From contig JAPCWD010000002.1 of NCBI GenBank assembly GCA_025943965.1, forward strand, positions 156,992-220,991: a stretch of 64,000 nucleotides of DNA, given 5' to 3'. Both the position numbers and the translations under genes were made by a program. Below are positions 1-9,454 of this stretch, piece by piece (the stretch's first letter is position 1; the number at the start of each line of letters is the position of its first letter). Below the pieces are notes generated by a model, which was given only the letters and a program-made list of their open reading frames with translations, did no database searches and was not told the origin of the DNA. This DNA comes from Synergistaceae bacterium DZ-S4 (lineage in GTDB: Bacteria; Synergistota; Synergistia; Synergistales; Synergistaceae).

Positions 1-105
1 GATGCAGTCGAAAGCTACGCCTCGGCCCAGACAAACACCATCCTCTCGCTCTATGAATGCAAGGCAAAGCGCCTTGATCTCGAAAAGGCCATGGGAGGTC
101 TTTAA
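1..105 (+). CDS. TolC-family outer membrane efflux protein, C-terminal end (partial)
   Basis: The window opens inside a gene; 34 codons remain before TAA at 103-105. The visible end (TNTILSLYECKAKRLDLEKA, then MGGL) looks like the last helix of TolC/OprM-type outer membrane factors, in which a helical stretch ends in a short 'LERAMG'-like tail. Two bases separate its stop from the adaptor gene, so it is the first visible gene of a tripartite export operon: outer membrane channel, periplasmic adaptor, ABC exporter. The call rests on this short tail plus the strong context of the next three genes. Confidence 0.6.
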   Translation, partial: DAVESYASAQTNTILSLYECKAKRLDLEKAMGGL

Positions 106-107
106 GA

Positions 108-1310
108 ATGAACATTGCAGGCAGGAAAATTTCAAAAAAACTTAAGGGCAGGATCATCGGAGCAGTACTCTTGCTGGCCGCGCTGTTTGGGGTAATTTAC
201 TGGAATTACGGCAGAAGTTCTGATGAGATAAGCTACAGGACAGAAAGGGCAGTCAGGTCGGATCTGCGTTCAGTCATACAGGCCACCGGCACCCTTGATG
301 CTGTGGAAACTGTGGATGTCGGTACCCAGATATCAGGCACAGTCAGGGAAATATACATCGACTACAACAGTGTAGTAAAAAAAGGACAGATCATTGCTGA
401 GATAGATTCGGCCACACAGGAGGCCGACGTTGCACAGGCAGAGGCGAACCTTATGGCAGCCAGAGCAGATCTTATGAATTCTGAGGCAGTATTTGCCAAT
501 GCCGAAAAGAGCCTTTCCAGAACAAGGAAATTGGCTGAAAAGGACCTGATAGCAAAAGCTGATATCGATACAGACGAAAAAACCTACCTTACTGCAAGGG
601 CACAGGTCGCTGCGTCAAAAGCAAGGATCAGTCAGTATGACGCCACTCTGAGAAAAACAAGGATCAACCTGGGTTATACAAAGATATACTCTCCAGTGGA
701 CGGGGTGGTGGTATCCAAGAACGTTGAGAAGGGACAGACTGTCGCGGCAAGTTATCAGACCCCGAGCATTGCGGAGATAGCGAAGGATCTCAGCCAGATG
801 CAGGTCGAAGTCAATGTCGACGAGGCCGATATCGGAGGAGTGAGGGAGGGACAGAAGGCGACCTTTACAGTTGATGCCCATCCCAACGAACCGTTCGAAG
901 GAAAAGTTACTCAGGTGCGCTTTTCGCCTACAACTACCGACAACGTAGTTACATATGCGGTAATAGTGAGAGTCTCCAATGATAAGGGACTCCTGATGCC
1001 GGGGATGACTGCAAATGTCTCGCTTATCGTTGAAGAACGGCAGGATGTGATCGTGGTTCCGAACAGCGCTTTCAGGTTCAAGCCCGCGGATCCTTCAGCA
1101 AACCAGAAGCAGCAGGGGCCTCCCGGGATGGGTGCACAGACAGTGGCTGAAGTAAAGGCCCCGGCTGTATACATGCTCAATAAAAAAGCCCCGGTAAGGA
1201 TCGAGGTCAAAAAAGGCATATCAGACGGACAGAACACGGAGATAATCTCCGGGCTCAAAGAGGGCGATGAGGTAATTACGGGGATCATCGTTCCCAACGG
1301 AGCGAAATAG
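108..1310 (+). CDS. macA: MacA-like periplasmic adaptor (HlyD/membrane fusion protein)
   Basis: 400 aa, usual length for MacA-type adaptors. A membrane anchor lies at about residues 15-33 after a Lys/Arg-rich start. Then come a beta-barrel/lipoyl half-motif (TGTLDAVETVDVGTQISGTV), a long helical hairpin at about 90-185 rich in Ala and Glu, and the second lipoyl half (YSPVDGVVVSKNVEKGQTV). A membrane-proximal domain follows, with a Pro/Gln-rich loop near residue 340. The family links an inner-membrane MacB-type ABC exporter to TolC. It starts 2 bp after the TolC stop and ends directly against the ATPase ATG. The substrate (antibiotic, peptide or lipid) cannot be read from sequence. Confidence 0.88.
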   Translation: MNIAGRKISKKLKGRIIGAVLLLAALFGVIYWNYGRSSDEISYRTERAVRSDLRSVIQATGTLDAVETVDVGTQISGTVREIYIDYNSVVKKGQIIAEIDSATQEADVAQAEANLMAARADLMNSEAVFANAEKSLSRTRKLAEKDLIAKADIDTDEKTYLTARAQVAASKARISQYDATLRKTRINLGYTKIYSPVDGVVVSKNVEKGQTVAASYQTPSIAEIAKDLSQMQVEVNVDEADIGGVREGQKATFTVDAHPNEPFEGKVTQVRFSPTTTDNVVTYAVIVRVSNDKGLLMPGMTANVSLIVEERQDVIVVPNSAFRFKPADPSANQKQQGPPGMGAQTVAEVKAPAVYMLNKKAPVRIEVKKGISDGQNTEIISGLKEGDEVITGIIVPNGAK

Positions 1311-2012
1311 ATGACATTGGTAGAACTGAAGGATATCCGCAAAAGCTTCAGCATGGGCAGAGAGGAAGTGGAGATACTCCATGGGATAAGCCTCTCTGTT
1401 GAAAAGGGTGAGTTCGTTGCGATGATGGGCCCTTCGGGCTCAGGAAAGTCAACTACTATGAACATTCTCGGGTGTTTGGATAAACCAACATCCGGGACAT
1501 ATTTTCTTAACGGACAGAATATCAATGACCTTGAAAGCGATGAGCTTGCGGTGATAAGAAACAGGACGATCGGTTTCGTCTTTCAGGGATTCAACCTGCT
1601 GCAGAAGACAAGCGCGTTGGAGAACGTAGAGCTTCCGCTCCTATATGCAGGAATGCAGAAAAAAGAACGCAGGGAGAGGGCTAAAGAAGCCCTCATCCAG
1701 ATGGGACTGGAAGACAGGCTATACCACGAGCCGACACAGCTTTCGGGGGGCCAGCAGCAGAGAGTCGCGATCGCACGGGGCATAGTAAACAGGGCCCCTA
1801 TCCTTATGGCTGATGAACCTACCGGAAATCTTGACTCGAAGACAAGCGACGAAATAATGGGACTGTTCAAAAAGATCAACGAGAAAGAGGGGACAACGAT
1901 ACTGTTGGTCACCCATGAACCTGACGTCGCCGCTTACGCAAAGAGGATAGTTCATTTCAAGGATGGCATGATAACGAGCGATGAACCAAACCGGATGGTG
2001 AAAAGCGCATGA
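1311..2012 (+). CDS. ABC transporter ATP-binding protein (MacB/LolD type)
   Basis: 233 aa with a complete nucleotide-binding domain. Walker A is GPSGSGKST near residue 41, followed by a Q-loop (FQGFN), the ABC signature LSGGQQQR, Walker B ILMADEPT and a switch His in THEPD. This is the class that powers MacB, LolCDE and FtsEX-like exporters by mechanotransmission. The ATG follows the adaptor stop with no gap, and the stop overlaps the permease start (ATGA at 2009-2012), implying translational coupling. In E. coli MacB the ATPase and permease are one chain; here they are separate proteins, a common bacterial arrangement. Confidence 0.92.
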   Translation: MTLVELKDIRKSFSMGREEVEILHGISLSVEKGEFVAMMGPSGSGKSTTMNILGCLDKPTSGTYFLNGQNINDLESDELAVIRNRTIGFVFQGFNLLQKTSALENVELPLLYAGMQKKERRERAKEALIQMGLEDRLYHEPTQLSGGQQQRVAIARGIVNRAPILMADEPTGNLDSKTSDEIMGLFKKINEKEGTTILLVTHEPDVAAYAKRIVHFKDGMITSDEPNRMVKSA

Positions 2013-3226
2013 TATCGATGACAGAGATCTCCCGCACCGCAGTAAGGGCGCTGCGCCGGAACAAGACCAGGTCGATGCTTACTGCCCTGGGCATCATAAT
2101 CGGTGTAGCGGCCGTAATAGCAGCTTTCGCCGTAGGCCAGGGAGCGAACAAGAGCATAGACGAACAGATCGCCTCCTTCGGAAGCAACTTTATAATGGTA
2201 TTTCCTGACAGATCAGCATCGTCAGCTTCGGGCACCGTCAGATACATCACATATGATGATGCCCTTGCCGTAGAGCGGGAGGTCTCCGGGATCGAGGCAG
2301 TGGCGCCAATGATCAATACATCTGCCCAGCTTGTTTACGGCAACACTAACTGGAGTACGAGCGTCATAGGAAGCACTCCCGCATATTCACTGGTTCAGGA
2401 CAGGGAGGTGGAGTACGGCAGGAACATCAATGACAGCGACGTAAGACAGGGTGCCAAGATTGCTGTGATAGGGAAGACCATCGCGGATAAGATGTTCTTT
2501 GGTGAAGACCCTGTAGGCAGGTCAATAAGGATCAAGAAGGTCCCGTTCACGATAATCGGTGTATTCAGAACGAAGGGCCAGAATACCATGGGGCAGGACC
2601 AGGACGACCTTGTCCTCGTTCCCCTGACGGCAGCGCAGAGGAGGCTTGTCCGCTGGAACACTCCCGGAAGGATAAGCACCATATACGTCAAGGGTGTTTC
2701 GATGAACGCGCTTCAGTACATACAGAATGAGACGGAGGTCCTTATGAGGGAGAGGCACAGGATCAGGCCCGGAGAACCGGACGACTTCTCCGTCAGGAAC
2801 ATATCCCAGATGCTTGAGGCGCGCCGGAAGACTACGGCCATCATGTCTATGCTCCTCGGCTCCATAGCTGTAATATCCCTTGTGGTCGGGGGAATAGGCA
2901 TAATGAATATAATGCTCGTCTCTGTCACTGAAAGGACCAGGGAGATAGGGATAAGGATGGCAGTCGGGGCTAAGTCACGGGACATCCGTTTCCAGTTCCT
3001 TATTGAGGCGGTAGTTCTTTCGATGGTAGGCGGCACACTGGGAATAATACTGGGCGTCTTTGCGGGGCATGCGCTTGCTTCGTTTACAGCAGCCCCGCCT
3101 ATATTTTCCGCCGGGTCCATAATACTGGCATTTGTCTTTTCGGCCCTTGTCGGCATAGGTTTCGGCTATTACCCGGCATGGAAGGCCTCCCTTCTTGATC
3201 CGATCGACGCGCTGAAATACGAATAA
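2009..3226 (+). CDS. MacB-like ABC exporter permease (FtsX domain)
   Basis: 405 aa. The layout is that of MacB/FtsX permeases: one N-terminal transmembrane helix (about 22-45), a large periplasmic domain (about 50-270), then three C-terminal helices (about 280-305, 325-355, 365-390). The family-typical segment GGIGIMNIMLVSVTERTREI followed by GIRMAVGA is present near residue 290. It ends with the usual DPIDALKYE tail. It completes the tripartite pump with the two preceding genes and the TolC fragment. A second ATG nine bases downstream (2018) is an equally possible start, because neither has a strong ribosome binding site. Confidence 0.9.
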   Translation: MISMTEISRTAVRALRRNKTRSMLTALGIIIGVAAVIAAFAVGQGANKSIDEQIASFGSNFIMVFPDRSASSASGTVRYITYDDALAVEREVSGIEAVAPMINTSAQLVYGNTNWSTSVIGSTPAYSLVQDREVEYGRNINDSDVRQGAKIAVIGKTIADKMFFGEDPVGRSIRIKKVPFTIIGVFRTKGQNTMGQDQDDLVLVPLTAAQRRLVRWNTPGRISTIYVKGVSMNALQYIQNETEVLMRERHRIRPGEPDDFSVRNISQMLEARRKTTAIMSMLLGSIAVISLVVGGIGIMNIMLVSVTERTREIGIRMAVGAKSRDIRFQFLIEAVVLSMVGGTLGIILGVFAGHALASFTAAPPIFSAGSIILAFVFSALVGIGFGYYPAWKASLLDPIDALKYE

Positions 3227-3246
3227 GACCAAGGGGCGTCCTCTCT

Positions 3247-3747
3247 TTAGAGCTCGCCCCTCAGCGCGTCTCTCACCGCTCTTTCCCACATGTCCGTCTT
3301 TTCCCTGTCTCTGCCGGCGCATGCCGGACTTGTAGATAACAGTGTCGTATGGGGCAAATGCGGCTTGCCGAAATAATTTCTGTAGCTTCTGAATGCAAAA
3401 CCGCCGTTAAAAATTATGGATGATATGGCAGGATATCCTTTAAGCAATCCGGGAACATCGTTCGGGATCGCGGTCCTGATGCTGCTGTCGCTGCTCCCGG
3501 TGCGCTCAGCTGACTTTATCACATCCCACAGTGCGATGCGGTTTTCAGCCAGAAGCCCGATCTTAGTCCTGTAATCTGAAGAATAAGGCATTACAAATAC
3601 AGAGAACATAATTTTCCAGAAACTGTTCTGTCCATTCGCGTAGTACTCATTCTCCCTCAAAGACCTCACCCCCGGAAGCGAGCCGAGAATAAGCACCTTT
3701 GACCTTTTATCTATTATTGGCTGAAAGCTGTATTCCACGTTTTCCAT
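3247..3747 (-). CDS. DNA-deoxyinosine (hypoxanthine) glycosylase, uracil-DNA glycosylase superfamily
   Basis: 166 aa. The N-terminal block (SKVLILGSLPGVRSLRE, then YYANGQNSFWKIM) matches the family 6 UDG-superfamily enzymes that remove hypoxanthine from deaminated DNA. The C-terminal STSPAC corresponds to the conserved 'PSTSPA' loop. It would act in cytoplasmic base-excision repair. The frame is open further upstream, but that part overlaps the carAB promoter. GGGAGG abuts the ATG at 3747, so the real start may be the in-frame GTG three codons later, which has a 9-base spacer. It converges on the exporter operon with 20 bp between stops. Confidence 0.78.
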   Translation of the reverse strand: MENVEYSFQPIIDKRSKVLILGSLPGVRSLRENEYYANGQNSFWKIMFSVFVMPYSSDYRTKIGLLAENRIALWDVIKSAERTGSSDSSIRTAIPNDVPGLLKGYPAISSIIFNGGFAFRSYRNYFGKPHLPHTTLLSTSPACAGRDREKTDMWERAVRDALRGEL

Positions 3748-3842
3748 CCTCCCGGACCAATTATAACCCGCAATGAAAATTATAAATTTATGCAACCGAT
3801 TGAACTTTTGCTGCAACCTGATTTTCCGGACAAAAAATACTC

Positions 3843-3870
3843 TTGACGAATCCCAATTCCACGTTATAAT
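3843..3870 (+). promoter_or_regulatory. sigma70-type promoter for carAB
   Basis: TTGACG (3843-3848), a 16-bp spacer and TATAAT (3865-3870) form a near-consensus promoter on the plus strand. It would start transcription near 3877 and give carA a leader of about 125 nt. That leader is A/T-rich, with a direct repeat (AAATATAC twice around 3894-3912) and a 7-bp inverted repeat around AACTAAA/TTTAGTT. No PyrR-type antiterminator or classic uracil-responsive attenuator could be recognised. Confidence 0.6.
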
Positions 3871-4002
3871 ACTCAAGAACTTTGAACCGCAGGTAAATAT
3901 ACAAAATATACAAAACTAAATTTTAGGTTTAGTTAACTATCCTGCCGGAGAAAAAGCGGAACTTATTTTCCATTTTTAATGGTGATGAAGGGGATAGCAA
4001 AG

Positions 4003-5055
4003 ATGAAAAACAAAGTCTTCTTGACACTTGCGGACGGAAGCGTATGGAGCGGAAGGGGCGAACTCTGCACTCCCACCGAAGGCGAAGTGGTCTTTACGAC
4101 AGCCGGATGCGGATATCCCCAGACCCTTTCAGATCCTTCGTACTGCGGCCAGATCGTTGTCTTCGCATACCCTCCGGTGGGAACATACGGTGTAGACACC
4201 GAGCGCCTCGAAGGGCGACGGGCATGGCTTTCCGCGGCACTGGTATCCTGTCTCGACGAAACTGAAAATGGACGATTCAAGCCTCTCAGTTCATGGATGG
4301 AGGAAAATGAAACTCCGTTGATAGATGGGATCGATACAAGACAGCTGATCTTAAAAATAAGAGAGACCGGTTCGATAATGGGCAGGCTCGATCATTCGCC
4401 TGCACTTCCCGAAACAATAGAGCTTCCGCATGATCTGGTCAAAAGAGTCTCATGCAGAGAGATTGAAGTGACTGGAGACGGGGATGTCTCAGTCGGGGTA
4501 ATGGATTTCGGGGCCAAGGAGAACATCATAAGGAGCATGGCAGCACGGGGTTGCAGGGTAGTCAGATTCCCCAACACTGCCAAGGCAGAAGATATTCTTT
4601 CAAGCGGTGTCAGCGGCATCATACTCAGCAACGGTCCCGGCGATCCCTCCGTTCTTGATAGTGAAACGGAAGAAATAAGGAAAATTTTGGGCAAAAGGCC
4701 TGTGCTTGGAATATGTCTTGGTAATCAGCTTCTTGCGAGGGCATGCGGTGCAAAGACCCATAAGATGAGATACGGACACAGGGGAGCCAACCAGCCGGTG
4801 ATGGATCTCTCAACAGGCAGGGGTATATTGACCAGCCAGAACCATCAGTACGTAGTCACTGAAGAGAGCATGGGGGGGACAGGGCTTGAAGTGGCCTTCA
4901 GACACCTCGGCGACGGAACTGTAGAAGGCTTGCTTCACAGGGGATTTGATGCATCAAGTGTCCAGTTCCACCCTGAAGCGTCGCCGGGCCCGGAAGACGC
5001 ATCATACATATTCGATGATTTTGTCGCACATATCCGCGAGTCAGGAGATAGATAG
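4003..5055 (+). CDS. carA: Carbamoyl-phosphate synthase small subunit (glutamine amidotransferase)
   Basis: 350 aa. CarA hydrolyses glutamine and passes ammonia to CarB for carbamoyl phosphate, feeding pyrimidine and arginine synthesis in the cytoplasm. The N-terminal CarA domain (LTLADGSVWSGRG) is followed by a class I amidotransferase domain with SNGPGDPS, the nucleophile Cys in GICLGNQLL, and the His/Glu pair in FHPEASPGPEDA. Upstream ATGs at 3979 and 3985 are in frame, but AAGGGG at 3988-3993 sits 9 bases before the ATG at 4003, which is chosen. It is directly followed by carB. Confidence 0.93.
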   Translation: MKNKVFLTLADGSVWSGRGELCTPTEGEVVFTTAGCGYPQTLSDPSYCGQIVVFAYPPVGTYGVDTERLEGRRAWLSAALVSCLDETENGRFKPLSSWMEENETPLIDGIDTRQLILKIRETGSIMGRLDHSPALPETIELPHDLVKRVSCREIEVTGDGDVSVGVMDFGAKENIIRSMAARGCRVVRFPNTAKAEDILSSGVSGIILSNGPGDPSVLDSETEEIRKILGKRPVLGICLGNQLLARACGAKTHKMRYGHRGANQPVMDLSTGRGILTSQNHQYVVTEESMGGTGLEVAFRHLGDGTVEGLLHRGFDASSVQFHPEASPGPEDASYIFDDFVAHIRESGDR

Positions 5056-5056
5056 G

Positions 5057-8000
5057 ATGAAGGATAACAGCATAAAGAGAGTCCTGGTCCTGGGTTCGGG
5101 ACCGATACGGATCGGTCAGGCTGCAGAATTTGACTACGCAGGCAGCCAGGCGTGCCGTGCTTTGAAAGAGGAGGGCTGCGAAGTCATACTTCTCAACAGC
5201 AACCCTGCCACCATACAGACCGACCTGACAGTGGCGGACATCGTCTGCATCAAGCCGCTCCTTCCGGAGGTCGTTGAAGAGGTACTGAAAGAATACAGAC
5301 CGGACGGAGTGGTCGCTACCCTTGGAGGGCAGACCGGGCTCAACCTATGCATGGAGTGCGAAAAGAGAGGGACGTGGAAGAAGTACGGCTGCAAAGTGCT
5401 TGGCACACAGCCTGAGGCTATTGAACGGGCCGAAGGAAGGGAACCTTTCAGGAAGGCCATGATCGATGCAAAACAGCCGATCATCGCCAGCAGGGGGATA
5501 TCCTCCGTGGCAGGGGCTCAGGAATTTGCGATACTGACTCCGCTTCCGCTCATACTTCGTCCGGATTTCACACTCGGAGGGTCCGGAAATTCTGTGGTAA
5601 GAAACATAGAGGATCTTGTGGTCAGGGTAGAGGATGCGCTTACTGCTTCGCCTGTCGGCAAGGCCCTTATCGAGCGATATCTTGAGGGATGGCATGAGAT
5701 AGAGGTCGAAGTCGTCCGCGACAATCTTGGTAACGCTCTTGCTGTCTGCAGCATGGAAAACGTAGATCCCATGGGCGTCCATACAGGGGATTCTATTGTT
5801 GTTTCGCCTGCCCTTACCCTGACGGACAGCGAGTGGCAGATGCTCAGGACCGCAGCTCTGAATATAGTTGACGTGCTTGAGATCAGAGGGGCCTGTAACG
5901 TTCAGTTCGCACTCTCCCCCGACGGAAAAGAATATTATGTTATCGAAGTCAACCCAAGGGCAAGCAGGTCCAGTGCGCTTGCGAGCAAAGCAACAGGATA
6001 TCCCATAGCCCGGATGGCGGCAAAGATCGCGATCGGGATGAACCTTACCGAAATGGCGAATCCCGTCACCGGCGCTGGAAGTGCCCTTTCGGAACCCGCG
6101 CTTGACTATGTCGCGGTAAAGGTGCCTTCGTGGCCCTTTGATACCTTTCCTCAGGCAGATTCATCGCTCGGCCCGAGGATGAAGGCTACCGGGGAGGTGC
6201 TGGCACTCGGGGCAAGTTTTGCCCAGGCTCTTGTGAAGGCCTGCCGTTCGCTTGAAAGGGGCAGGTATCTCCCTGACAGGAGAATGCGTTCCTGGGAGAC
6301 GAGAAAACTCTGGGAACAGGTCACTGCTCCAACATATCTAAGGCTTGAAGCGATAACCGAACTGCTCAGGAGGAGCTCGGTCACTGTCGAAGAGATGTCA
6401 AGGAGAACTCACATCAGAAGATATTTCATCGAACAGCTCAACAGGATCCAGCTGGCAGAGAAATACCTTGAAGAGGACGGCCCGGTCAACGGCAACGTGG
6501 TCTCGGCAAGGCTGAACGGAATGTCGATAAGCCGAATATCCTCATCCGCTGGCATATCGAAGGAAGCGACGCTTAAAATACTGGAAGAAGAGAACTGCTG
6601 CACCGGATACCGTGAAGTGGACGGATGCGCCGGAGAGTTCCCATCAGGGTCCGGGTACTATTATGCAGCTTACGGCGTTAGGAGTGACCCATGGGACGAG
6701 TCCGAGGGGGGAGTGGCTGTCCTCGGTTCGGGCGCCATAAGGATAGCTCAGGGCGTCGAGTTTGACTACTGCTGCGTGAAGGCAGTCGAGGCCCTCCGCA
6801 GGCGGGGCATAAGGGCTATCATGATGAACGTCAACCCGGAGACGGTGAGCACCGACCACGACATCTCCGACGCACTGTACCTTGAACCTCTCTATGTCGA
6901 TGACGCATTGGCAGTGCTCGAAAGGGAAAAGGCAAGGGGCGTCTTCGCATGCTTCGGAGGCCAGACATCGCTCAGGCTTGGCCTTGACCTGGCATCACAG
7001 GGGATAAGCCTCCTGGGGCCTGATCAAAATATTATAGATGCTGCTGAAGACAGGGGAAAATTCTCGAGGCTGCTGAAAAAGCTTAAGATATCCCAGCCTG
7101 AAGGAGTCGATGTGGCCTCTATCGAGGAAGCTCGTAAAGTCGGTTTGGAATTGGGATATCCGCTTATGATAAGGCCAAGCTTCGTAATAGGCGGGGTTGC
7201 AATGAAGACGGTCTACAGCGAAGAGGAGATGCTCGAAGTTCTTTCCGAGGCATTTGAGGCGGTCTCCGGGCAGAAAGTAATGGTAGACCGTTTTCTTCAG
7301 GGGAAAGAGTTCGAGTGCGATGCCGTATGCGACGGCGAGGATGTGCTCATACCGGGCATATTTGAACACATCGACCCGTCGGGAATACATTCAGGGGATT
7401 CGATCGCGGTATTTCCAAGCTTTTCGCTCAGCGACGAGCAGAAGAAGAAGGTCCTTGATACCGTCAAAATGATCTCAAAAGAGCTGGATATCCATGGCCT
7501 TCTGAACATACAGTTCGTCCTCAAGGACGGGATCTTCTGGATCATAGAGGCAAATCCCCGCGCAAGCCGCACAGTCCCTATCTGCAGCAAGATATCGAAG
7601 ATCCCGATGGTGGATCTTGCCGTCGGAGTCGCACTGGGTGAAAAACTGAGCGAAATGGGCCATGGAACGGGCATCCTTCCGAAAAGCGGGCAGTGGGGGG
7701 TAAAGGTCCCTGTCTTCTCGAACGACAAGCTTCCCGGGATAGATCCTAAGCTTGGTCCGAAAATGATGTCCACCGGAGAGAGCCTCGGTCTTGGGGATGA
7801 CCTTGCCGATGCGATGATGGACGGTCTCAGGGGAGCCGGGTGGCTGCCTCCGGTCAAAGGGAGGATACTTATGAGCGTAGCAGACTCCCAGAAAGCAGAA
7901 TCCATGCCGACTGCATCACAGTTCACCTCTCTGGGCTGGAGGGTAGACGCAACGTCAGGAACAGCGGAATACCTTTTAAAATGGGGGATCGAGGTCAACA

Positions 8001-8221
8001 CAGTTCCCCAGGAAGATCTTGTTGACAGGCTAAGGATGGGCGACTGGGACCTCGTGCTGAACATCCCCGGCGGGAACGACCGCCATATCATGCACGGTGC
8101 AGAACTCAGAAGAAGTGCCTCGGCGGCGGGAGTTCCCTGTCTCCACTCAATTTCGGCTGCCTGGGCTGTAGCAAACAGCCTCACTAAAAACTTGAAAGGC
8201 AACAACGGAAAGCAGGATTAG
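5057..8221 (+). CDS. carB: Carbamoyl-phosphate synthase large subunit
   Basis: 1054 aa, slightly shorter than the usual ~1070. Two homologous ATP-grasp halves begin with RVLVLGSGPIRIGQAAEFDY and, near residue 555, AVLGSGAIRIAQGVEFDYC. Each carries an ATP-grasp core ending in an NPRASR motif (VIEVNPRASRSS and IIEANPRASRTV). A C-terminal methylglyoxal-synthase-like allosteric domain follows from about 930. The N-terminal half makes carboxyphosphate and carbamate, the C-terminal half phosphorylates carbamate. The start at 5057 has AGGAG nine bases upstream and overlaps no more than the stop region of carA; an ATG at 4946 would overlap carA by over 100 bp and is rejected. Confidence 0.94.
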   Translation: MKDNSIKRVLVLGSGPIRIGQAAEFDYAGSQACRALKEEGCEVILLNSNPATIQTDLTVADIVCIKPLLPEVVEEVLKEYRPDGVVATLGGQTGLNLCMECEKRGTWKKYGCKVLGTQPEAIERAEGREPFRKAMIDAKQPIIASRGISSVAGAQEFAILTPLPLILRPDFTLGGSGNSVVRNIEDLVVRVEDALTASPVGKALIERYLEGWHEIEVEVVRDNLGNALAVCSMENVDPMGVHTGDSIVVSPALTLTDSEWQMLRTAALNIVDVLEIRGACNVQFALSPDGKEYYVIEVNPRASRSSALASKATGYPIARMAAKIAIGMNLTEMANPVTGAGSALSEPALDYVAVKVPSWPFDTFPQADSSLGPRMKATGEVLALGASFAQALVKACRSLERGRYLPDRRMRSWETRKLWEQVTAPTYLRLEAITELLRRSSVTVEEMSRRTHIRRYFIEQLNRIQLAEKYLEEDGPVNGNVVSARLNGMSISRISSSAGISKEATLKILEEENCCTGYREVDGCAGEFPSGSGYYYAAYGVRSDPWDESEGGVAVLGSGAIRIAQGVEFDYCCVKAVEALRRRGIRAIMMNVNPETVSTDHDISDALYLEPLYVDDALAVLEREKARGVFACFGGQTSLRLGLDLASQGISLLGPDQNIIDAAEDRGKFSRLLKKLKISQPEGVDVASIEEARKVGLELGYPLMIRPSFVIGGVAMKTVYSEEEMLEVLSEAFEAVSGQKVMVDRFLQGKEFECDAVCDGEDVLIPGIFEHIDPSGIHSGDSIAVFPSFSLSDEQKKKVLDTVKMISKELDIHGLLNIQFVLKDGIFWIIEANPRASRTVPICSKISKIPMVDLAVGVALGEKLSEMGHGTGILPKSGQWGVKVPVFSNDKLPGIDPKLGPKMMSTGESLGLGDDLADAMMDGLRGAGWLPPVKGRILMSVADSQKAESMPTASQFTSLGWRVDATSGTAEYLLKWGIEVNTVPQEDLVDRLRMGDWDLVLNIPGGNDRHIMHGAELRRSASAAGVPCLHSISAAWAVANSLTKNLKGNNGKQD

Positions 8222-8386
8222 CAAAGGAGAGCTGTTCGTCACACATATATTTTGGAAATGAATTATCACTTTTAATGATCACAAAAAAAATTACGGCTGC
8301 TCTTCCATTTTTACAAATAATGCTTTAATATATAGGTGTGCATTAAACAAAACAGTTTTATTTGATAAGGAAGCGGAGGTGTATCC

Positions 8387-8860
8387 ATGTTAACCGGCAA
8401 ATTGCTAGATGACATCGGAATACAGATACTGAAAATACTTCAGGAAGATGGAAGAATTTCATTCAATGAGCTGGGCAGAAGAGTCGGTCTCTCGTCCCCT
8501 GCGGTTGCGGAAAGGGTCCGCCGCATGGAGGATGCCGGGATAATCACAGGTTATAAGGCTGTCGTGGACCAGTCAAAAGTCGGATATCCGATAATGGCAT
8601 ATATCCGCCTTGCCATCCCTGTCGCGCTGCTCAACCAGTCGGATGAGCTTGCCAGGGCGATACCGGAGGTCCTTGAATGCCACCACCTTACAGGAAGCGA
8701 CGGAGTAATCCTCAAAGTCGTAGTATCTTCGGTGGGGCATCTCGAAGACGTCATAAGCCAGATGGGAAGCTGCGGAATGACTACCACGGCGATAGTCCTT
8801 TCATCACCTGTACTCGGAAGGTCGATAGACCCGGTAAAACCGACAAACAACAGCCATTGA
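8387..8860 (+). CDS. Lrp/AsnC-family transcriptional regulator
   Basis: 157 aa. The N-terminal winged helix-turn-helix is clear: LLDDIGIQILKILQEDGRIS, then FNELGRRVGLSSPAVAERV and RRMEDAGIITGYKAVVD. The C-terminal RAM/AsnC ligand-binding domain follows, with the family-typical VLECHHLTGSDGVILKVVV. These proteins form octamers or hexadecamers and sense amino acids, which suits an amino acid fermenter. GGAGG lies 8 bases before the ATG. The ~165-bp A/T-rich gap upstream (8222-8386) holds the likely promoter. The target is unknown; autoregulation and control of the adjacent nitroreductase are plausible inferences. Confidence 0.9.
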   Translation: MLTGKLLDDIGIQILKILQEDGRISFNELGRRVGLSSPAVAERVRRMEDAGIITGYKAVVDQSKVGYPIMAYIRLAIPVALLNQSDELARAIPEVLECHHLTGSDGVILKVVVSSVGHLEDVISQMGSCGMTTTAIVLSSPVLGRSIDPVKPTNNSH

Positions 8861-8877
8861 CCGGAGCCTGAGTTCCG

Positions 8878-9411
8878 ATGAATCGGATAAGCCGGGAAGC
8901 GATAGACAATATCCTCAGCAGGAGAAGCCTCCGGAGGTTCGATCCGTCAGTAAAAGTTGACAACGCTTCTCTGAAGACTATTTTGGAGTGCGCGTGTGCC
9001 GCACCCAGCGCAAATAACTACCATCCGTGGCATTTTGTGGTCGTGGACAGCAGGGAGACGCTGGACAGCATGGCAGATCTGCACCCTTACGGAAAGATGC
9101 TGAAAACAGCCGCACTGGCGATAGTCGTCTGTTCCGAAACGGAGCGTGAGGGCAAGGTTTTGAGGTACTGGGAGGAGGACTGTTCGGCAGCAATGCAGAA
9201 TATCCTTCTTTCTGCAAATGCCCTTGGATTCGGATCGGTGTGGCTGGGTGCGAAGCGCGGAGACAACGACCTTGAAGGAAGACTAAAGTCGCTTCTTAAC
9301 GTTCCCGCCGGGATAGCGCTCATGGGAATTGCCGCGATAGGCCGGGCACTTGAAACTAAAGATCCTCACAAAGGGATAGACCCACATTCGCTGCATTCCA
9401 ACAAGTGGTGA
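8878..9411 (+). CDS. Nitroreductase-family FMN protein
   Basis: 177 aa. The family start (AIDNILSRRSLRRFD), the FMN-binding PSANNYHPWHFVVV segment and the C-terminal ALGFGSVWLGA are those of NfsB/FMN-dependent nitroreductases. These are homodimeric, use NAD(P)H, and reduce nitro compounds, quinones or flavins; the natural substrate is not predictable. It starts 17 bp after the Lrp-type regulator and may be co-transcribed with it. No extra ferredoxin domain is present. Confidence 0.85.
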   Translation: MNRISREAIDNILSRRSLRRFDPSVKVDNASLKTILECACAAPSANNYHPWHFVVVDSRETLDSMADLHPYGKMLKTAALAIVVCSETEREGKVLRYWEEDCSAAMQNILLSANALGFGSVWLGAKRGDNDLEGRLKSLLNVPAGIALMGIAAIGRALETKDPHKGIDPHSLHSNKW

Positions 9412-9436
9412 AAAGGTCCCCGTCTGGTGGTAAAAT
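9408..9436 (+). promoter_or_regulatory. possible gyrA promoter
   Basis: GTGAAA (9408-9413), 17 bp, TAAAAT (9431-9436). It overlaps the end of the nitroreductase gene and would put the transcript start about 40 nt before gyrA, just upstream of the hairpin at 9455-9477. The -35 box is weak, so this is tentative. Confidence 0.35.
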
Positions 9437-9454
9437 AGACTGGTCTTTAAGATA

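Noticed and set aside
7297..8205. 302-codon minus-strand frame opposite carB
   Set aside because: Ser/Pro-rich shadow of the C-terminal half of carB; no start signal or family.
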